Notes: generated from the sequence alone by a model not told the origin. Positions 34,650-46,960 are shown, numbered from the stretch's first letter. The stretch: 64,000 nt of DNA from Pseudomonadota bacterium (GCA_018242215.1 JAFECG010000023.1:124001-188000), one strand, 5' to 3'. Translations and numbers: made by a program.

Positions 34650-35333
34650 ATGTCGGAAATGGAAACCGCCGGCGACAGGCACGCCCGCATCCTTCATGGC
34701 GTCATAAGTCAGCGGAAGGCGCAACAACAACTGGGAAAACTCCCCGGGGCGATGTGGACCAGACATCAGCTGTTGGTACGGCTGGCATCTCGCAAAAAAG
34801 CGGCAGTGCTTATTCTACTCGTAGTGGCGGCCGCCGCACTTGTCCATGTCTCACGGCCACGTGCCGAAGACGGCGTCGATGGCCCGAAGCTTCCCTCCCA
34901 TGTCGCGGATCTCCGCGACGTGCTTCTGACGGCGGCCCGCTCAGGCGACATCGAGGAACTCAAGTCCGCGTTCGATGTCAGCGGCTCCGTTCCGGATATG
35001 GGCATCTCGCCCCGCTCCGATCCGATCAAAGTCCTCAAGGACAGGTCGGAGGATCCCCAAGGGCGCGATACGCTTGCGGCGATCATCGAGATTTTGGAGA
35101 TGCCGTCGGTCGCGCTGCCGCTCGGCAACGACATCGAGAACAATCTGATCTACGTCTGGCCCTATCTCGCGGAGCGCCCTCTGGACAAGCTGACGCCTTC
35201 CGAGCAGGTCGATCTCTACCGTCTCGTCTCGCCAGCGCTGGCGGCAGAAATGCGAGAGAAAAAACGGTGGCTCTGGTGGCGCCTGGTGATCGCGGCCGAC
35301 GGCACGTGGACGGTGTTCAAGAAGGGTAGCTGA
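34650..35333 (+). CDS. Hypothetical membrane-anchored protein
   Basis: 227 residues, not recognised. AAGGGGA lies 10 bases before the ATG. A basic cytoplasmic N-terminus (residues 1-50) leads to one transmembrane helix (AAVLILLVVAAAALVHV, about 51-67) and a periplasmic domain with LPSHVADLRDVLLTAARSGDIEELKSAF, NDIENNLIYVWPYLAERPLDKLTPSEQVDLYRLV and WWRLVIAADGTWTVFKKG at the end. It is divergent from the LysE gene. The conserved-looking C-terminal half resembles a small NTF2-like or stress-sensing fold only vaguely; no assignment is made. Confidence 0.75.
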   Translation: MSEMETAGDRHARILHGVISQRKAQQQLGKLPGAMWTRHQLLVRLASRKKAAVLILLVVAAAALVHVSRPRAEDGVDGPKLPSHVADLRDVLLTAARSGDIEELKSAFDVSGSVPDMGISPRSDPIKVLKDRSEDPQGRDTLAAIIEILEMPSVALPLGNDIENNLIYVWPYLAERPLDKLTPSEQVDLYRLVSPALAAEMREKKRWLWWRLVIAADGTWTVFKKGS

Positions 35334-35414
35334 ATTCGCGGCTTCGACCGGGGCTCGACTTGCATATCCCGGAAGGTAGCACCGCCCCGCGTTGCCGACC
35401 GCCGCCGCTTTACC

Positions 35415-36749
35415 TCAGCCGGCGTAACCTTCGAGGAAGCCGACGGGCTCGCCCTGTGCCGGAGAAAGGATTTCGCCTTCCCACATCACCTTCCGGCCGC
35501 GAACGAACGTCCCGACAGGCCATCCCTTCACTCTCACACCGTCATAGGGCGTCCAGGCGGCGCGGCTCTCGATCCAACGGTTGGTGATTGTCTCGGTGCG
35601 CGCGAGATCAATCACCGTCAAATCCGCATCGTAGCCGACGGCAATGCGGCCCTTGCCGCGAATGCCAAAGAGCCGCTGCGGCCCATGGCTCGTGAGATCA
35701 ACGAAGCGTTGCAGCGACAGACGCCCGGCATTGACGTGGTCGAGCATGATCGGCACCAGCGTCTGCACGCCGGTCATTCCGGAATGCGTATCCGGATAGA
35801 CGTGGTCTTTTTCCTCACGCGTATGCGGCGCGTGGTCCGAGCCCAGCACATCGACGACGCCCGACTCGAGCGCTGCCCAGATCGCCGCGCGGTGACGCGC
35901 ATCGCGAACAGGCGGATTCATTTGAACGTAGGTGCCAAGACGCTCATAGCACTCCGGTGCTTCGAGGGTCAGGTGGTGCGGCGTGACTTCGACTGTCGCA
36001 TAGTTTTTATGATCCTTGAGGAACTCCATCTCCTCCGCTGTCGAGATGTGCAAGACGTGGACGCGCTTGCCGTGTTTCTCCGCCAGCCCGATCAGCTTTT
36101 TCGTCGCGATCAACGCGGCCTCCGGATCGCGCCATTCGGGATGCGAAGACGGATCGCCTTTGCGGCGCAGATGCATTCTCGCCTTGAGGCGCGCCTCGTC
36201 TTCGGCATGAAACGATGCGCGCCGGGAGATCTTCGCAATGATCTTGTCGAGCGTCACTCCGTCATCCACCAGCAGATCGCCGGTGGATGATCCCATGAAC
36301 ACCTTCATTCCGGCGGATCCCTCGAGCTTCTCGAAGTGCGGAATGTCGGCGACGTTCTCGCGGGTACCGCCGACGAAAAAGGCGAAGTCGCAGAACATGC
36401 GATGACGGGCGCGCAGGATCTTGTCGGCCAGCATTTCGGCGCTGGTCGTCAGCGGTTTGGTGTTGGGCATCTCGAAGACGGCCGTCACGCCGCCCGCAAC
36501 CGCAGCGCGGCTTCCGGTTTCGAGGTCTTCCTTGTGCTCGAGGCCGGGCTCGCGAAAATGGACCTGCGTGTCGATCACGCCCGGCAAAACATGAAGGCCT
36601 TTGCCTATGATAACCTCGGGAGCGGAAGCGTCCCGGAGATCTCCCAAAGCGGCGATCCGTCCCTGGGAAACAGCAATGTCGCGGATTCCCTCGCCATCGT
36701 GATTGACGACGGTCGCGCCGCGGATCACGAGGTCGAACGTCTCAGCCAT
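35415..36749 (-). CDS. pyrC: Dihydroorotase-type amidohydrolase, first metal His replaced by Gln
   Basis: 444 residues, class I dihydroorotase fold (carbamoyl-aspartate to dihydroorotate in pyrimidine synthesis). It has GVIDTQVHFREPG, FEMPNTKPLTTSAEML, the metal-bridging Lys region KVFMGSSTGDL, FHAEDEA, VLHISTAEEM and GSDHAPHTREEK. The usual HxH of the first motif is QxH, so one metal ligand is changed. The ATG at 36749 has GAGGAG 9 bases upstream; longer frames reach back to 36989 without conserved sequence. No pyrB is adjacent. Confidence 0.88.
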   Translation of the reverse strand: MAETFDLVIRGATVVNHDGEGIRDIAVSQGRIAALGDLRDASAPEVIIGKGLHVLPGVIDTQVHFREPGLEHKEDLETGSRAAVAGGVTAVFEMPNTKPLTTSAEMLADKILRARHRMFCDFAFFVGGTRENVADIPHFEKLEGSAGMKVFMGSSTGDLLVDDGVTLDKIIAKISRRASFHAEDEARLKARMHLRRKGDPSSHPEWRDPEAALIATKKLIGLAEKHGKRVHVLHISTAEEMEFLKDHKNYATVEVTPHHLTLEAPECYERLGTYVQMNPPVRDARHRAAIWAALESGVVDVLGSDHAPHTREEKDHVYPDTHSGMTGVQTLVPIMLDHVNAGRLSLQRFVDLTSHGPQRLFGIRGKGRIAVGYDADLTVIDLARTETITNRWIESRAAWTPYDGVRVKGWPVGTFVRGRKVMWEGEILSPAQGEPVGFLEGYAG

Positions 36750-36831
36750 TGCGCGGGACTCCTCGGGCTTGCCATCGGGAAGAACCCCGCATACGTAACT
36801 CTCTTCCCGTTTGCAACCGAGGCGTGAGCCC

Positions 36832-37734
36832 ATGCCATCTGAAAAGATAGCGCATCTTGCCGATCGCGGCGTCGTCAGCGTGACCGGTCGGGACAGCGAG
36901 AAGCTGCTGCAGGGGCTGGTAACCAACGACCTTGACGCGTTGACCGAAGGCGAAGCGCGGCACGCAGCGCTGCTATCTCCGCAAGGCAAGATCCTGTTCG
37001 ATTTCTTCGTCGTTCGTCATGGAGCGGATTATCTGCTCGACGTTGCCCGCTCCAAGGCCGGCGATCTCGTGAAGCGGCTGACGATGTACAAGCTTCGCGC
37101 CGATGTCGCGATCACGGACGTTTCGGCAACTTATGAAGTCTACGCCATTTGGGGTGGGGAATCAGCGACGCTCTTCAAGGAGCGCGGCATTGCTTACGTC
37201 GATCCAAGACACCCCTCGCTCGGCCTAAGACTTTTGGCCAGGAGTGAGATATCTCATCCGATCCGCAGCCGGGATCCGAGTGATTCGCTCGCTGCCTACG
37301 ATGCGCTTCGCGTCCGACTCGGTGTTCCCGAAGGCGGCAAGGATTACGCCTTGGGCGATACATATCCGCACGAAGCAAATTTCGATCTGCTCAACGGCGT
37401 GTCGTTCGGCAAAGGCTGCTACGTCGGCCAGGAAATCGTCGCACGGATGCAGAACAAGACGATCGTCCGCAAGCGTGCAATCAAGGTTTCGGGCGTTGCT
37501 CCGCTCACGCCCGATACCGACGTCCTTCTCGGAGACGTTGCCATCGGGCATGTCGGAACGGTTGATGGAAATTCCGCGATTGCCATGCTTCGTCTCGACC
37601 GCGCCATCGAAGCCCAAGAAAAAGGTCAGGCGATCACCGCGGCTGGCGTTATCGTCATACCGGACGTCGATGCGCTTAATCGCTATCGCGTTTCGGCTGC
37701 GGCACGTGCATCGACAGTGCACCCCTCATCATGA
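36832..37734 (+). CDS. ygfZ: YgfZ/IbaG-type folate-binding Fe-S protein
   Basis: 300 residues of the tetrahydrofolate-binding YgfZ/GcvT-like family, which helps maintain iron-sulfur enzymes. It has LLQGLVTNDLDAL near the N-terminus, LSPQGKILFDFFVVRH, and the hallmark KGCYVGQEIVARMQNK with the functional cysteine. GAGG lies 9 bases before the ATG. It diverges from pyrC (82-base gap) and overlaps tag by four bases. Confidence 0.9.
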   Translation: MPSEKIAHLADRGVVSVTGRDSEKLLQGLVTNDLDALTEGEARHAALLSPQGKILFDFFVVRHGADYLLDVARSKAGDLVKRLTMYKLRADVAITDVSATYEVYAIWGGESATLFKERGIAYVDPRHPSLGLRLLARSEISHPIRSRDPSDSLAAYDALRVRLGVPEGGKDYALGDTYPHEANFDLLNGVSFGKGCYVGQEIVARMQNKTIVRKRAIKVSGVAPLTPDTDVLLGDVAIGHVGTVDGNSAIAMLRLDRAIEAQEKGQAITAAGVIVIPDVDALNRYRVSAAARASTVHPSS

Positions 37735-38339
37735 CGATATCGAAAGAGACCACTCGTTGCCCCTGGGCGGGCACCGATGCGCTATATATCCGCTACCACG
37801 ATAACGAGTGGGGCGTTCCGATGACGGACGATCGCGCCTTGTTCGAGAAACTCGTACTCGAGGGATTTCAGGCTGGCCTGTCGTGGATCACGATCCTGCG
37901 CAAGCGCGAGAATTTTCGCGCAGCGTTTCACAACTTCGATGCCGAACGGATTGCGCACTACACTGTACACGACGTTGACCGCCTGATGAAAAACGACGGC
38001 ATCATTCGCAATCGCGCAAAGATCGAGGCTACGATCTCGAATGCGAGGGCGTACCTCGCACTATCCGATCGCATGCCGTTTTCTCAATATATATGGGGCT
38101 TTCTTGATGGTCGGCCAATCGTCAATGCGATTGCATCAACGAAAGAAATTCGGGCGGAAACCGATATCTCCAGGAAGATGAGCAAAACCCTAAAGGCTGA
38201 CGGTTTTCGTTTCGTCGGATCGACGACGCTTCATGCCTTCATGCAATCGACCGGAATGGTGAACGATCATCTCCTTACGTGCTTCCGGCACGCGGCATGT
38301 GCAAAGCTACAGAAAAAATTGAAGATCCCGGGACTATGA
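37731..38339 (+). CDS. tag: DNA-3-methyladenine glycosylase I
   Basis: 202 residues. It has CPWAGTDALYIRYHDNEWGVP at the N-terminus with zinc-ligand Cys and His, FEKLVLEGFQAGLSWITILRKRENFR and FRFVGSTTLHAFMQSTGMVNDHLLTCFRH at the C-terminus with the other ligands. It removes 3-methyladenine from alkylated DNA. ATGA overlaps at both ends make ygfZ-tag-HD a tightly coupled three-gene unit. Confidence 0.95.
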   Translation: MTISKETTRCPWAGTDALYIRYHDNEWGVPMTDDRALFEKLVLEGFQAGLSWITILRKRENFRAAFHNFDAERIAHYTVHDVDRLMKNDGIIRNRAKIEATISNARAYLALSDRMPFSQYIWGFLDGRPIVNAIASTKEIRAETDISRKMSKTLKADGFRFVGSTTLHAFMQSTGMVNDHLLTCFRHAACAKLQKKLKIPGL

Positions 38340-38944
38340 CATCCTCACGCTCGTCAACGCCAAGGGCATGGCAGCGGATGCTCTCAGGCCGACGCCTCGA
38401 TCTTCTTTCTCCCGATCCGAAAGATATCGAGATCGAAGACATCGCCCACGGGCTGGCGCGCGTCGCGCGATGGAACGGCCAGACGAAAGGCGACTATGCG
38501 TTTTCAGTAGCCCAGCATAGCCTTATCGTCACGGATATCGTTAATGCCCTTTGGCCCGAATTCACCTCGAACGAGCTCCTTGCGGCGTTGCTGCACGACG
38601 CGCCCGAATACGTCATCGGTGATCTCATCAGCCCTTTCAAGACGGCCATCGGGCTGGACTATAAATCCTTTGAACTCAAGCTCCTCCAAGCGATCTATTG
38701 CCGATTCAAAATCCGCGAACTAAGCGTTGGCGCCGCCGCTGCAATTAAGCAGGCCGACACGATCGCGGCTTACTATGAGGCGACGCGTCTCGCGGGCTTC
38801 GAAAGGGCGGAGGCGGAACTTTTTTTTGGAGATCCGGAGTTACCTTCGGAACTTCATAGCGTTTTGGCCGTATTGCAACCCGTATCGGCAAGTGATGCCC
38901 AGGCACGCTTTATTGCAAAGTTCGCGGATTTGTCTCCGCACTGA
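38336..38944 (+). CDS. HD-domain phosphohydrolase, YfbR-like
   Basis: 202 residues. It has the metal-dependent HD motif LLAALLHDAPEYVIGDLISPFK preceded by the ligand His in VAQHSLIV, and a later ligand Asp in IKQADTIAAYYEA. The closest known type is the 5'-deoxynucleotidase YfbR/HD superfamily; nucleotide clean-up beside DNA repair would be sensible but is inferred. The ATG at 38336 overlaps tag by four bases. Confidence 0.85.
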   Translation: MTSSRSSTPRAWQRMLSGRRLDLLSPDPKDIEIEDIAHGLARVARWNGQTKGDYAFSVAQHSLIVTDIVNALWPEFTSNELLAALLHDAPEYVIGDLISPFKTAIGLDYKSFELKLLQAIYCRFKIRELSVGAAAAIKQADTIAAYYEATRLAGFERAEAELFFGDPELPSELHSVLAVLQPVSASDAQARFIAKFADLSPH

Positions 38945-39052
38945 CAATCTGGCGTTTTTGCGGCTGTTTCGCGGTTTTCGTTCCAAGGCTTATCTGAAAA
39001 TCGCCATGATCGGCGACTAGCTCGCCTCATGGGGAGCACGGGGAACACACAC

Positions 39053-40108
39053 ATGAACATGGAACTTTCTGGCCGGAGAAAACCGACGCCCGACAAGTCT
39101 CAGCGAGCTCCTGACGATGAGCAGGACTACGAGATATCGGTTGGCATCGGCCTTAACGCGGCGATCGTCGCCGTGTCCGAGAACGAACCTGTTGCGCTGG
39201 TCGTCCGTGGAGAGCCGGACAGCATTGGTGCAACAGATGTGTTGCCGTACGGACCATTTAATCCGCGTGAGCATCGAACGCTCGAGAGCGGCCTTAGATC
39301 ATGGGTCCAGGATCAGACAGGGCTGGAACTCGGCTATGCCGAACAGCTTTACACCTTTGCCGATCGGGGACGCCATGCCGACCCCGACGACACGAGTCCA
39401 CACGTTGTTTCGATCGGCTACCTCGCCCTGACGCAGGCGATCGGCCACCATGGTTTGACCAACGGGCTGTGGCGCAGCTGGTATCAGTATTTCCCGTGGG
39501 AAGACTGGCGTCGGGGCCGCCCCGAAATCATCACGCGAGATATCGAGCCGCGGCTCAAGGCGTGGGCTGAGCGTCCTACAGCGGCGTCGACATCTCAGAC
39601 TTCTATCGCGCGGGCAGATCGTGCGCGCATCTGCTTCGGCCTCAACGGTACGTCTTGGGACGAAGAAAAAGTTTTGGAGCGGTTCGAGTTGCTCTACGAG
39701 GCGGGATTGGCTGACGAAGCCGCCCGCGATGGGCGCGTAGCCGCCCGGGAATGGACGGACCGGCCAAAGCTCGGGCTTCCAATGCAGGCGGATCATCGGC
39801 GGATTCTCGCAACCGCAATCAGCCGTACGCGGGCGAAGATCAAATATCGTCCGGTGGTATTCGAGCTGATGCCGGACGAATTCACGCTGTACGAGCTGCA
39901 GAAGACCGTAGAAGCCATTCTCGGTCCGCACCTGCACAAACAGAACTTCCGGCGGCTTGTCGAAGGCGCGGGCCTCGTAGAGCCGACGGGAGATGTCAAA
40001 ACGCGTACCGGGGGCCGCCCCGCGAAACTTTTCCGGTTTCGTAGAGAAGTCCTTCTGGAGCGGCCTGCTCCGGGGGTCAGGGTCTCGGCGCCGCCAAGCC
40101 GGGCTTAA
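39053..40108 (+). CDS. nadQ: NAD-biosynthesis regulator NadQ (NrtR-like)
   Basis: 351 residues. The N-terminal Nudix-like domain has LEQLYTF-type text (YAEQLYTFADRG) and a degenerate Nudix box (LESGLRSWVQDQTGLEL), so it senses rather than hydrolyses. The C-terminal winged helix has the LMPDEFTLYELQKTVEAILGPHLHKQNFRRLVE...GRPAKLFRF signature shared with NrtR. It sits directly before nadABC and two matching inverted repeats, supporting repression of NAD synthesis. The ATG at 39053 follows GGGGAA by 7 bases; ATG 39029 is an alternative. Confidence 0.78.
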   Translation: MNMELSGRRKPTPDKSQRAPDDEQDYEISVGIGLNAAIVAVSENEPVALVVRGEPDSIGATDVLPYGPFNPREHRTLESGLRSWVQDQTGLELGYAEQLYTFADRGRHADPDDTSPHVVSIGYLALTQAIGHHGLTNGLWRSWYQYFPWEDWRRGRPEIITRDIEPRLKAWAERPTAASTSQTSIARADRARICFGLNGTSWDEEKVLERFELLYEAGLADEAARDGRVAAREWTDRPKLGLPMQADHRRILATAISRTRAKIKYRPVVFELMPDEFTLYELQKTVEAILGPHLHKQNFRRLVEGAGLVEPTGDVKTRTGGRPAKLFRFRREVLLERPAPGVRVSAPPSRA

Positions 40109-40189
40109 TCCAACCTTCGTCTCAATCCAGGGCGGGAACCACCGCCCTGGAAATCCGTTGGTATCTCCATTATCTTAAACGTGTTCAGG

Positions 40190-40208
40190 AATGCTCTAAA
40201 TGAGCAAT
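40190..40208. promoter_or_regulatory. Upstream operator half of nadA control region
   Basis: AATGCTC-TAAAT-GAGCAAT: inverted repeat TGCTC/GAGCA with a 5-base spacer, same arms and spacer length as the perfect repeat at 40258. The two are centred 70 bases apart (about 6.6 helical turns), compatible with looping by NadQ. Confidence 0.6.
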
Positions 40209-40257
40209 TCTGGGCGGGGTACATACGGCGCAACTCGCCGTCGCGTTTTATAAACTA

Positions 40258-40280
40258 AATATGCTCGTATAGAGCATATT
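40258..40280. promoter_or_regulatory. Perfect operator AATATGCTC-N5-GAGCATATT before nadA
   Basis: 9-base perfect arms with spacer GTATA. It directly abuts the nadA ribosome site (GGAGGG) and overlaps the probable -10/start-site region (TATAAACTAAATAT), so a bound repressor would block transcription. Confidence 0.8.
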
Positions 40281-40294
40281 GGAGGGCGAAGGAA

Positions 40295-41353
40295 ATGGCG
40301 TCTGCGGTTTCAACTTTGGCTCCGGCTTCTCAGGTGCGCACCAGCGTCCAGGCGCCCCTGGCCTATTCCTGGTCGCCAGCGCTCGAGAAGGAAATGGCGC
40401 CCCTCTACGCGCGTGTAAAACACGTCATCACTCCGATGGAATGGCCGTTCTACGCGCCGCTCATCAAGTCGATCAACGAACTCAAGGTGCAGCGCGACGC
40501 AGTCATCCTCGCGCACAATTATATGACGCCGGAAATCTTCCACTGTGTCTCAGATTTCCGTGGAGACTCGCTGCAGCTTGCAAAGGAAGCAGCGCGCACC
40601 GACGCAAAAGTGATCGTTCAGGCGGGTGTGCACTTCATGGCGGAGACGTCGAAGCTGCTATCCCCAGAAAAAACGGTCCTCATACCTGATATGCGCGCCG
40701 GATGTTCGCTCGCGTCGTCGATCACACCGGAAGACGTTCGCATGCTTCGAGAAGCATATCCCGGCGTGCCGATCGTCACTTATGTGAACACATCGGCAGC
40801 GGTGAAGGCGGAATGCGATATCACGTGCACGTCTGCAAACGCTGTCAAAGTTGTGGAAAGCCTCGGCGCGCCACGCGTTTTGTGCATACCAGATCAGTAT
40901 CTGGCGAAATGGGTGCAGTCGCAGACGAAAGTCGAAGTGATTGCCTGGAAGGGTGCATGCGAAGTGCACGAGCGCTTCACGGGTGAAGAACTCGAGCGCA
41001 TGCGCGCCGATGAACCGGGCCTAAAGATCATTGCGCATCCCGAATGTCCGCCCGACGTCATCGCGGCTGCAGACTTCACGGGTTCGACCTCCGGCATGAT
41101 CAAGTGGGTGAAGGACAAGCAGCCGGCGAAGGTGATGCTCGTAACGGAATGCTCGATGGCGTCCAATGTCGCGATTGAAGCACCGGACGTCGAGTTCATC
41201 CGGCCGTGCAATCTCTGCCCGCACATGAAGCGCATCAGCCTTGAAAACATCTACGATAGCCTCGTTCACCTGCGCCACGAGGTGACCGTGGACCCCGATG
41301 TCGCACTGCGCGCGCGCCGCGCGGTCGAACGTATGGTCAATCTGACGAACTAG
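40295..41353 (+). CDS. nadA: Quinolinate synthase A
   Basis: 352 residues, [4Fe-4S] enzyme condensing iminoaspartate with dihydroxyacetone phosphate. It has [32 protein letters not shown] (cluster Cys), [37 protein letters not shown] and the C-terminal CNLCPHMKR with the last cluster Cys. GGAGGG and GGA lie before the ATG. First gene of nadABC, directly under the operator. Confidence 0.95.
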   Translation: MASAVSTLAPASQVRTSVQAPLAYSWSPALEKEMAPLYARVKHVITPMEWPFYAPLIKSINELKVQRDAVILAHNYMTPEIFHCVSDFRGDSLQLAKEAARTDAKVIVQAGVHFMAETSKLLSPEKTVLIPDMRAGCSLASSITPEDVRMLREAYPGVPIVTYVNTSAAVKAECDITCTSANAVKVVESLGAPRVLCIPDQYLAKWVQSQTKVEVIAWKGACEVHERFTGEELERMRADEPGLKIIAHPECPPDVIAAADFTGSTSGMIKWVKDKQPAKVMLVTECSMASNVAIEAPDVEFIRPCNLCPHMKRISLENIYDSLVHLRHEVTVDPDVALRARRAVERMVNLTN

Positions 41354-41388
41354 CGTCTGGGTCTGCATCTGCCCAGGAGGGCAATCTG

Positions 41389-43047
41389 ATGGCCGCACCA
41401 AAAAAGCGTCATGCAGTTCGCGAGTTCCAGGGCTTCACGGGGGAGCCGGGGCCAGGTGATGTCGTCATCATCGGCGCGGGACTTGCCGGACTCTTCACGG
41501 CCTTGAAGCTCGCCCCATTGCCGGTCACCGTCATCGCCGCGGCACCGCTCGGAGAAGGCGCATCGAGCATGTGGGCGCAGGGCGGCATCGCTGCCGCCGT
41601 TGGCGAAGGCGACAGCACCGCGAAGCATGCGGCTGACACTATTGAAGCAGGTGCCGGTATCGTCGATCCGAAGGTCGCGCACCTGGTTGCCGAAGAAGGA
41701 CCGGACCGCATTCGCGATCTTCTCGGTTATGGCGTGCCGTTCGACCGCGATCTCGAAGGACACTACGTTCTCTCGAAGGAAGCGGCGCATTCGGAAAAGC
41801 GCGTCGTTCGCGTTTCCGGCGACAAGGCGGGTGCCGCGATCATGCAGGCGCTCATCGCGGCGGTACGCGCGACTCCATCGATCCGCGTGCTTGAAGGCTA
41901 TGAAGCGGATGATCTCATCGTCACGAACAACCGTGTCGAAGGCGTCCGATTAATCCGTCCGACGGCACTCGGAAACGGTCGCTATGCCTTCGTTCCAGCT
42001 TCGGCTGTCATTCTTGCGACAGGCGGCGTCGGCGCGTTGTTCGCATTGACGACGAATCCCCCCTACGCGAAGGGCGAAGCTCTCGCGATGGCGGCGCGTG
42101 CCGGTGCAGTGATTGCCGATCCCGAGTTCGTGCAGTTTCATCCAACCGCCATCGATGCCGGGATCGATCCTGCACCGCTCGCGACGGAAGCGCTACGCGG
42201 CGAAGGCGCTACACTCGTCAATTCGGAGGGCGGGCGGTTCATGCTCGCGATAGATCCTCGCGGAGAGCTTGCTCCGCGCGATGTGGTTGCGCGCGCCGTC
42301 TACAATGAACTCAACGCCGGACGCCCTGTCTATCTCGATTGCCGCGCAGCGATCGGCGAGCACTTCGAAAAAGAATTCCCGACTGTGTGGGGCCACTGCC
42401 GGCGTGCCGGCATCGATCCGTCGAAGGATTTGATTCCCGTCGCGCCAGCCGAGCACTATCATATGGGTGGCATTGCCACGGACTCGAATGGGCGCACGAG
42501 CCTCACCGGTCTCTGGGCAGTTGGCGAAGTGGCGTCGACCGGACTTCACGGCGCGAACCGGCTTGCGTCGAACTCGCTTCTCGAAGCCGTCGTGTTCGGG
42601 GCGCGTGTCGCCAACGACATTCGCGATCTTCTTCCGCACGATCGTATCGGAAACTTCGTGATTCCACATCGTATTCCCGGCAGCGGCCGCGCAGCCGACA
42701 CGGCTTCACGGCAGGAAGCTCTGAAGACGCTTAGGTCAATCATGACCAAGTACGTCGGCGTTCAGCGCTCCGGCACAGGCCTCAAAACGGCGCTTGCGAA
42801 ACTCACGGCTCTGAGCGACGCGAGTTCGAATGATCGTGTTCTTTCGAATATGCTTCTTGCTGCACGGCTGATTGCGGCGGCTGCGCTAATGCGGAAGGAG
42901 AGCCGTGGCGGTCATTATCGAACCGACTATCCACATACCAACCCATTGCTGGCACATCGCACGTTCATAACTCTCGCCGATCTCGATGCGTTGGATGAAA
43001 CGACGAAGATGCCGACAGACGCACTGCCTGTCGCCGCGTGCTCATGA
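41389..43047 (+). CDS. nadB: L-aspartate oxidase
   Basis: 552 residues, FAD enzyme making iminoaspartate for NadA. It has the dinucleotide motif IIGAGLAGLFTALKL, SSMWAQGGIAAAVG, HVLSKEAAHS-type text (HYVLSKEAAHSEKRVVR), QFHPTAI, GEGATLVNSEGGRFM, and GLWAVGEVASTGLHGANRLASNSLLEAVVFGARVA. GGAGGGCAATCTG precedes the ATG. It overlaps nadC by four bases. Confidence 0.95.
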   Translation: MAAPKKRHAVREFQGFTGEPGPGDVVIIGAGLAGLFTALKLAPLPVTVIAAAPLGEGASSMWAQGGIAAAVGEGDSTAKHAADTIEAGAGIVDPKVAHLVAEEGPDRIRDLLGYGVPFDRDLEGHYVLSKEAAHSEKRVVRVSGDKAGAAIMQALIAAVRATPSIRVLEGYEADDLIVTNNRVEGVRLIRPTALGNGRYAFVPASAVILATGGVGALFALTTNPPYAKGEALAMAARAGAVIADPEFVQFHPTAIDAGIDPAPLATEALRGEGATLVNSEGGRFMLAIDPRGELAPRDVVARAVYNELNAGRPVYLDCRAAIGEHFEKEFPTVWGHCRRAGIDPSKDLIPVAPAEHYHMGGIATDSNGRTSLTGLWAVGEVASTGLHGANRLASNSLLEAVVFGARVANDIRDLLPHDRIGNFVIPHRIPGSGRAADTASRQEALKTLRSIMTKYVGVQRSGTGLKTALAKLTALSDASSNDRVLSNMLLAARLIAAAALMRKESRGGHYRTDYPHTNPLLAHRTFITLADLDALDETTKMPTDALPVAACS

Positions 43048-43940
43048 GCGCGAAGTCCGATTTGCGAATGATACTTTCTCACAATCTTGTCCTTGCCGCC
43101 GTTCGCAGCGCCCTCGATGAAGATCTCGGGCTCAGCGGCGATATCACAACGAATGCGACCGTCGAAGCCGACGCGCGAGCGGATGCCCTGCTCGTGGCGC
43201 GGAAGGCAGGCGTCGTGTCGGGGCTCGCCCTCGCGGAAGCCGCGTTCCGGGAACTCGATCCCGCCTGCAGGTTCGAAATTGATATCGATGACGGCAACGC
43301 TGTCACGGCCGACGATGCGATCGCACGCATCAGTGGGAATGCGCGGGCGATTCTCTCCGCCGAGCGCGTGGCGCTCAATTTCATGGGTCGCATGTGCGGG
43401 ATCGCAACGTTGACGCGGCGTTACGTCGAAGCCGTTGCCGGTACGAGGGCGAAAATCGTCGACACGCGCAAGACGACACCCGGGCTTCGGGTCTTCGAGA
43501 AATATGCGGTCCGCTGCGGCGGGGCGGACAATCACCGGTTCGGTCTGTTCGATGCCATCCTCGTCAAGGACAACCACATCGTTGCTGCGGGCAGCGTTGC
43601 GGAGGCGATAAAGGCAGCCCGGGCGTCCGCCGGGCACATGACGAAGATCGAGGTGGAGGTCGACACCCTCGATCAACTCGACATCGCTTTGCGGGAAAAG
43701 ATCGACTGCGTGCTGCTCGACAATATGAGCCCGGCAGACTTGCGCACTGCAGTAAAGGCCGTAGACGGGCGCTGTCTGACGGAAGCCTCGGGTGGCGTTA
43801 ACCTCGACACGGTCAGAGAAATTGCTCTCACAGGTGTCGATTTGATCTCGGTCGGTGCGCTCACCCATTCCGCACCGGTGCTCGATCTTGGGCTTGATTT
43901 CGTCACACCGCCGAAAAAGAGTTTCGCCAGACCTGCTTGA
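43044..43940 (+). CDS. nadC: Nicotinate-nucleotide pyrophosphorylase (carboxylating)
   Basis: 298 residues, converts quinolinate and PRPP to nicotinate mononucleotide. It has DLGLSGDITTNATV, ERVALNFMGRMCGIATLTRRYV, DTRKTTPGLRVFEKYAVRCGGADNHRFGLFDAILVKDNH, VEVDTLDQL and SGGVNLDTVREIALTGVDLISVGALTHS. The ATG at 43044 overlaps the nadB stop (ATGA); an upstream GTG at 43038 adds two residues. It completes the de novo branch to NaMN. Confidence 0.95.
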   Translation: MSAKSDLRMILSHNLVLAAVRSALDEDLGLSGDITTNATVEADARADALLVARKAGVVSGLALAEAAFRELDPACRFEIDIDDGNAVTADDAIARISGNARAILSAERVALNFMGRMCGIATLTRRYVEAVAGTRAKIVDTRKTTPGLRVFEKYAVRCGGADNHRFGLFDAILVKDNHIVAAGSVAEAIKAARASAGHMTKIEVEVDTLDQLDIALREKIDCVLLDNMSPADLRTAVKAVDGRCLTEASGGVNLDTVREIALTGVDLISVGALTHSAPVLDLGLDFVTPPKKSFARPA

Positions 43941-44018
43941 AATCGCCATAGTCGGTTCGCATCTGGCGAACTGTGGTAGAAGTGCGAGTCTCTCGCGCGG
44001 GTCGGGGAGGATCTGGAA

Positions 44019-44248
44019 ATGTCGCTGGCAATGCAGTGGATCGTCCTTTGGGGCGTCGTCGCCATCACGGCGTCGATCGCCGCTGGTTTCCTGGCTGGCA
44101 TTAAAAATCGCGATACATCTTACTGGATCGCCTGGAGCTTCCTGGTGCCGCCATTCGTGCTGTGGCTGCTGCTCCTGCCACGCAATAAAGGACCTCGTCC
44201 GCGCCGGCCGACTCTGGATGAGATCGACCGTCGCGAAAACGGTCCGCT

Positions 44249-44252
<4 letters not shown>
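44019..44252 (+). CDS. Small two-helix membrane protein
   Basis: 77 residues: two hydrophobic helices (WIVLWGVVAITASIAAGFLAG and SYWIAWSFLVPPFVLWLLLL) and a basic, proline-rich C-terminal tail. GGGGAGGAT lies 8 bases before the ATG. Family not recognised; short proteins of this kind are common in Hyphomicrobiales. Its TAA stop overlaps the ppdK stop on the other strand (CTAA), so the two transcripts run into each other without a gap. Confidence 0.75.
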
Positions 44253-46960
<2,708 letters not shown>

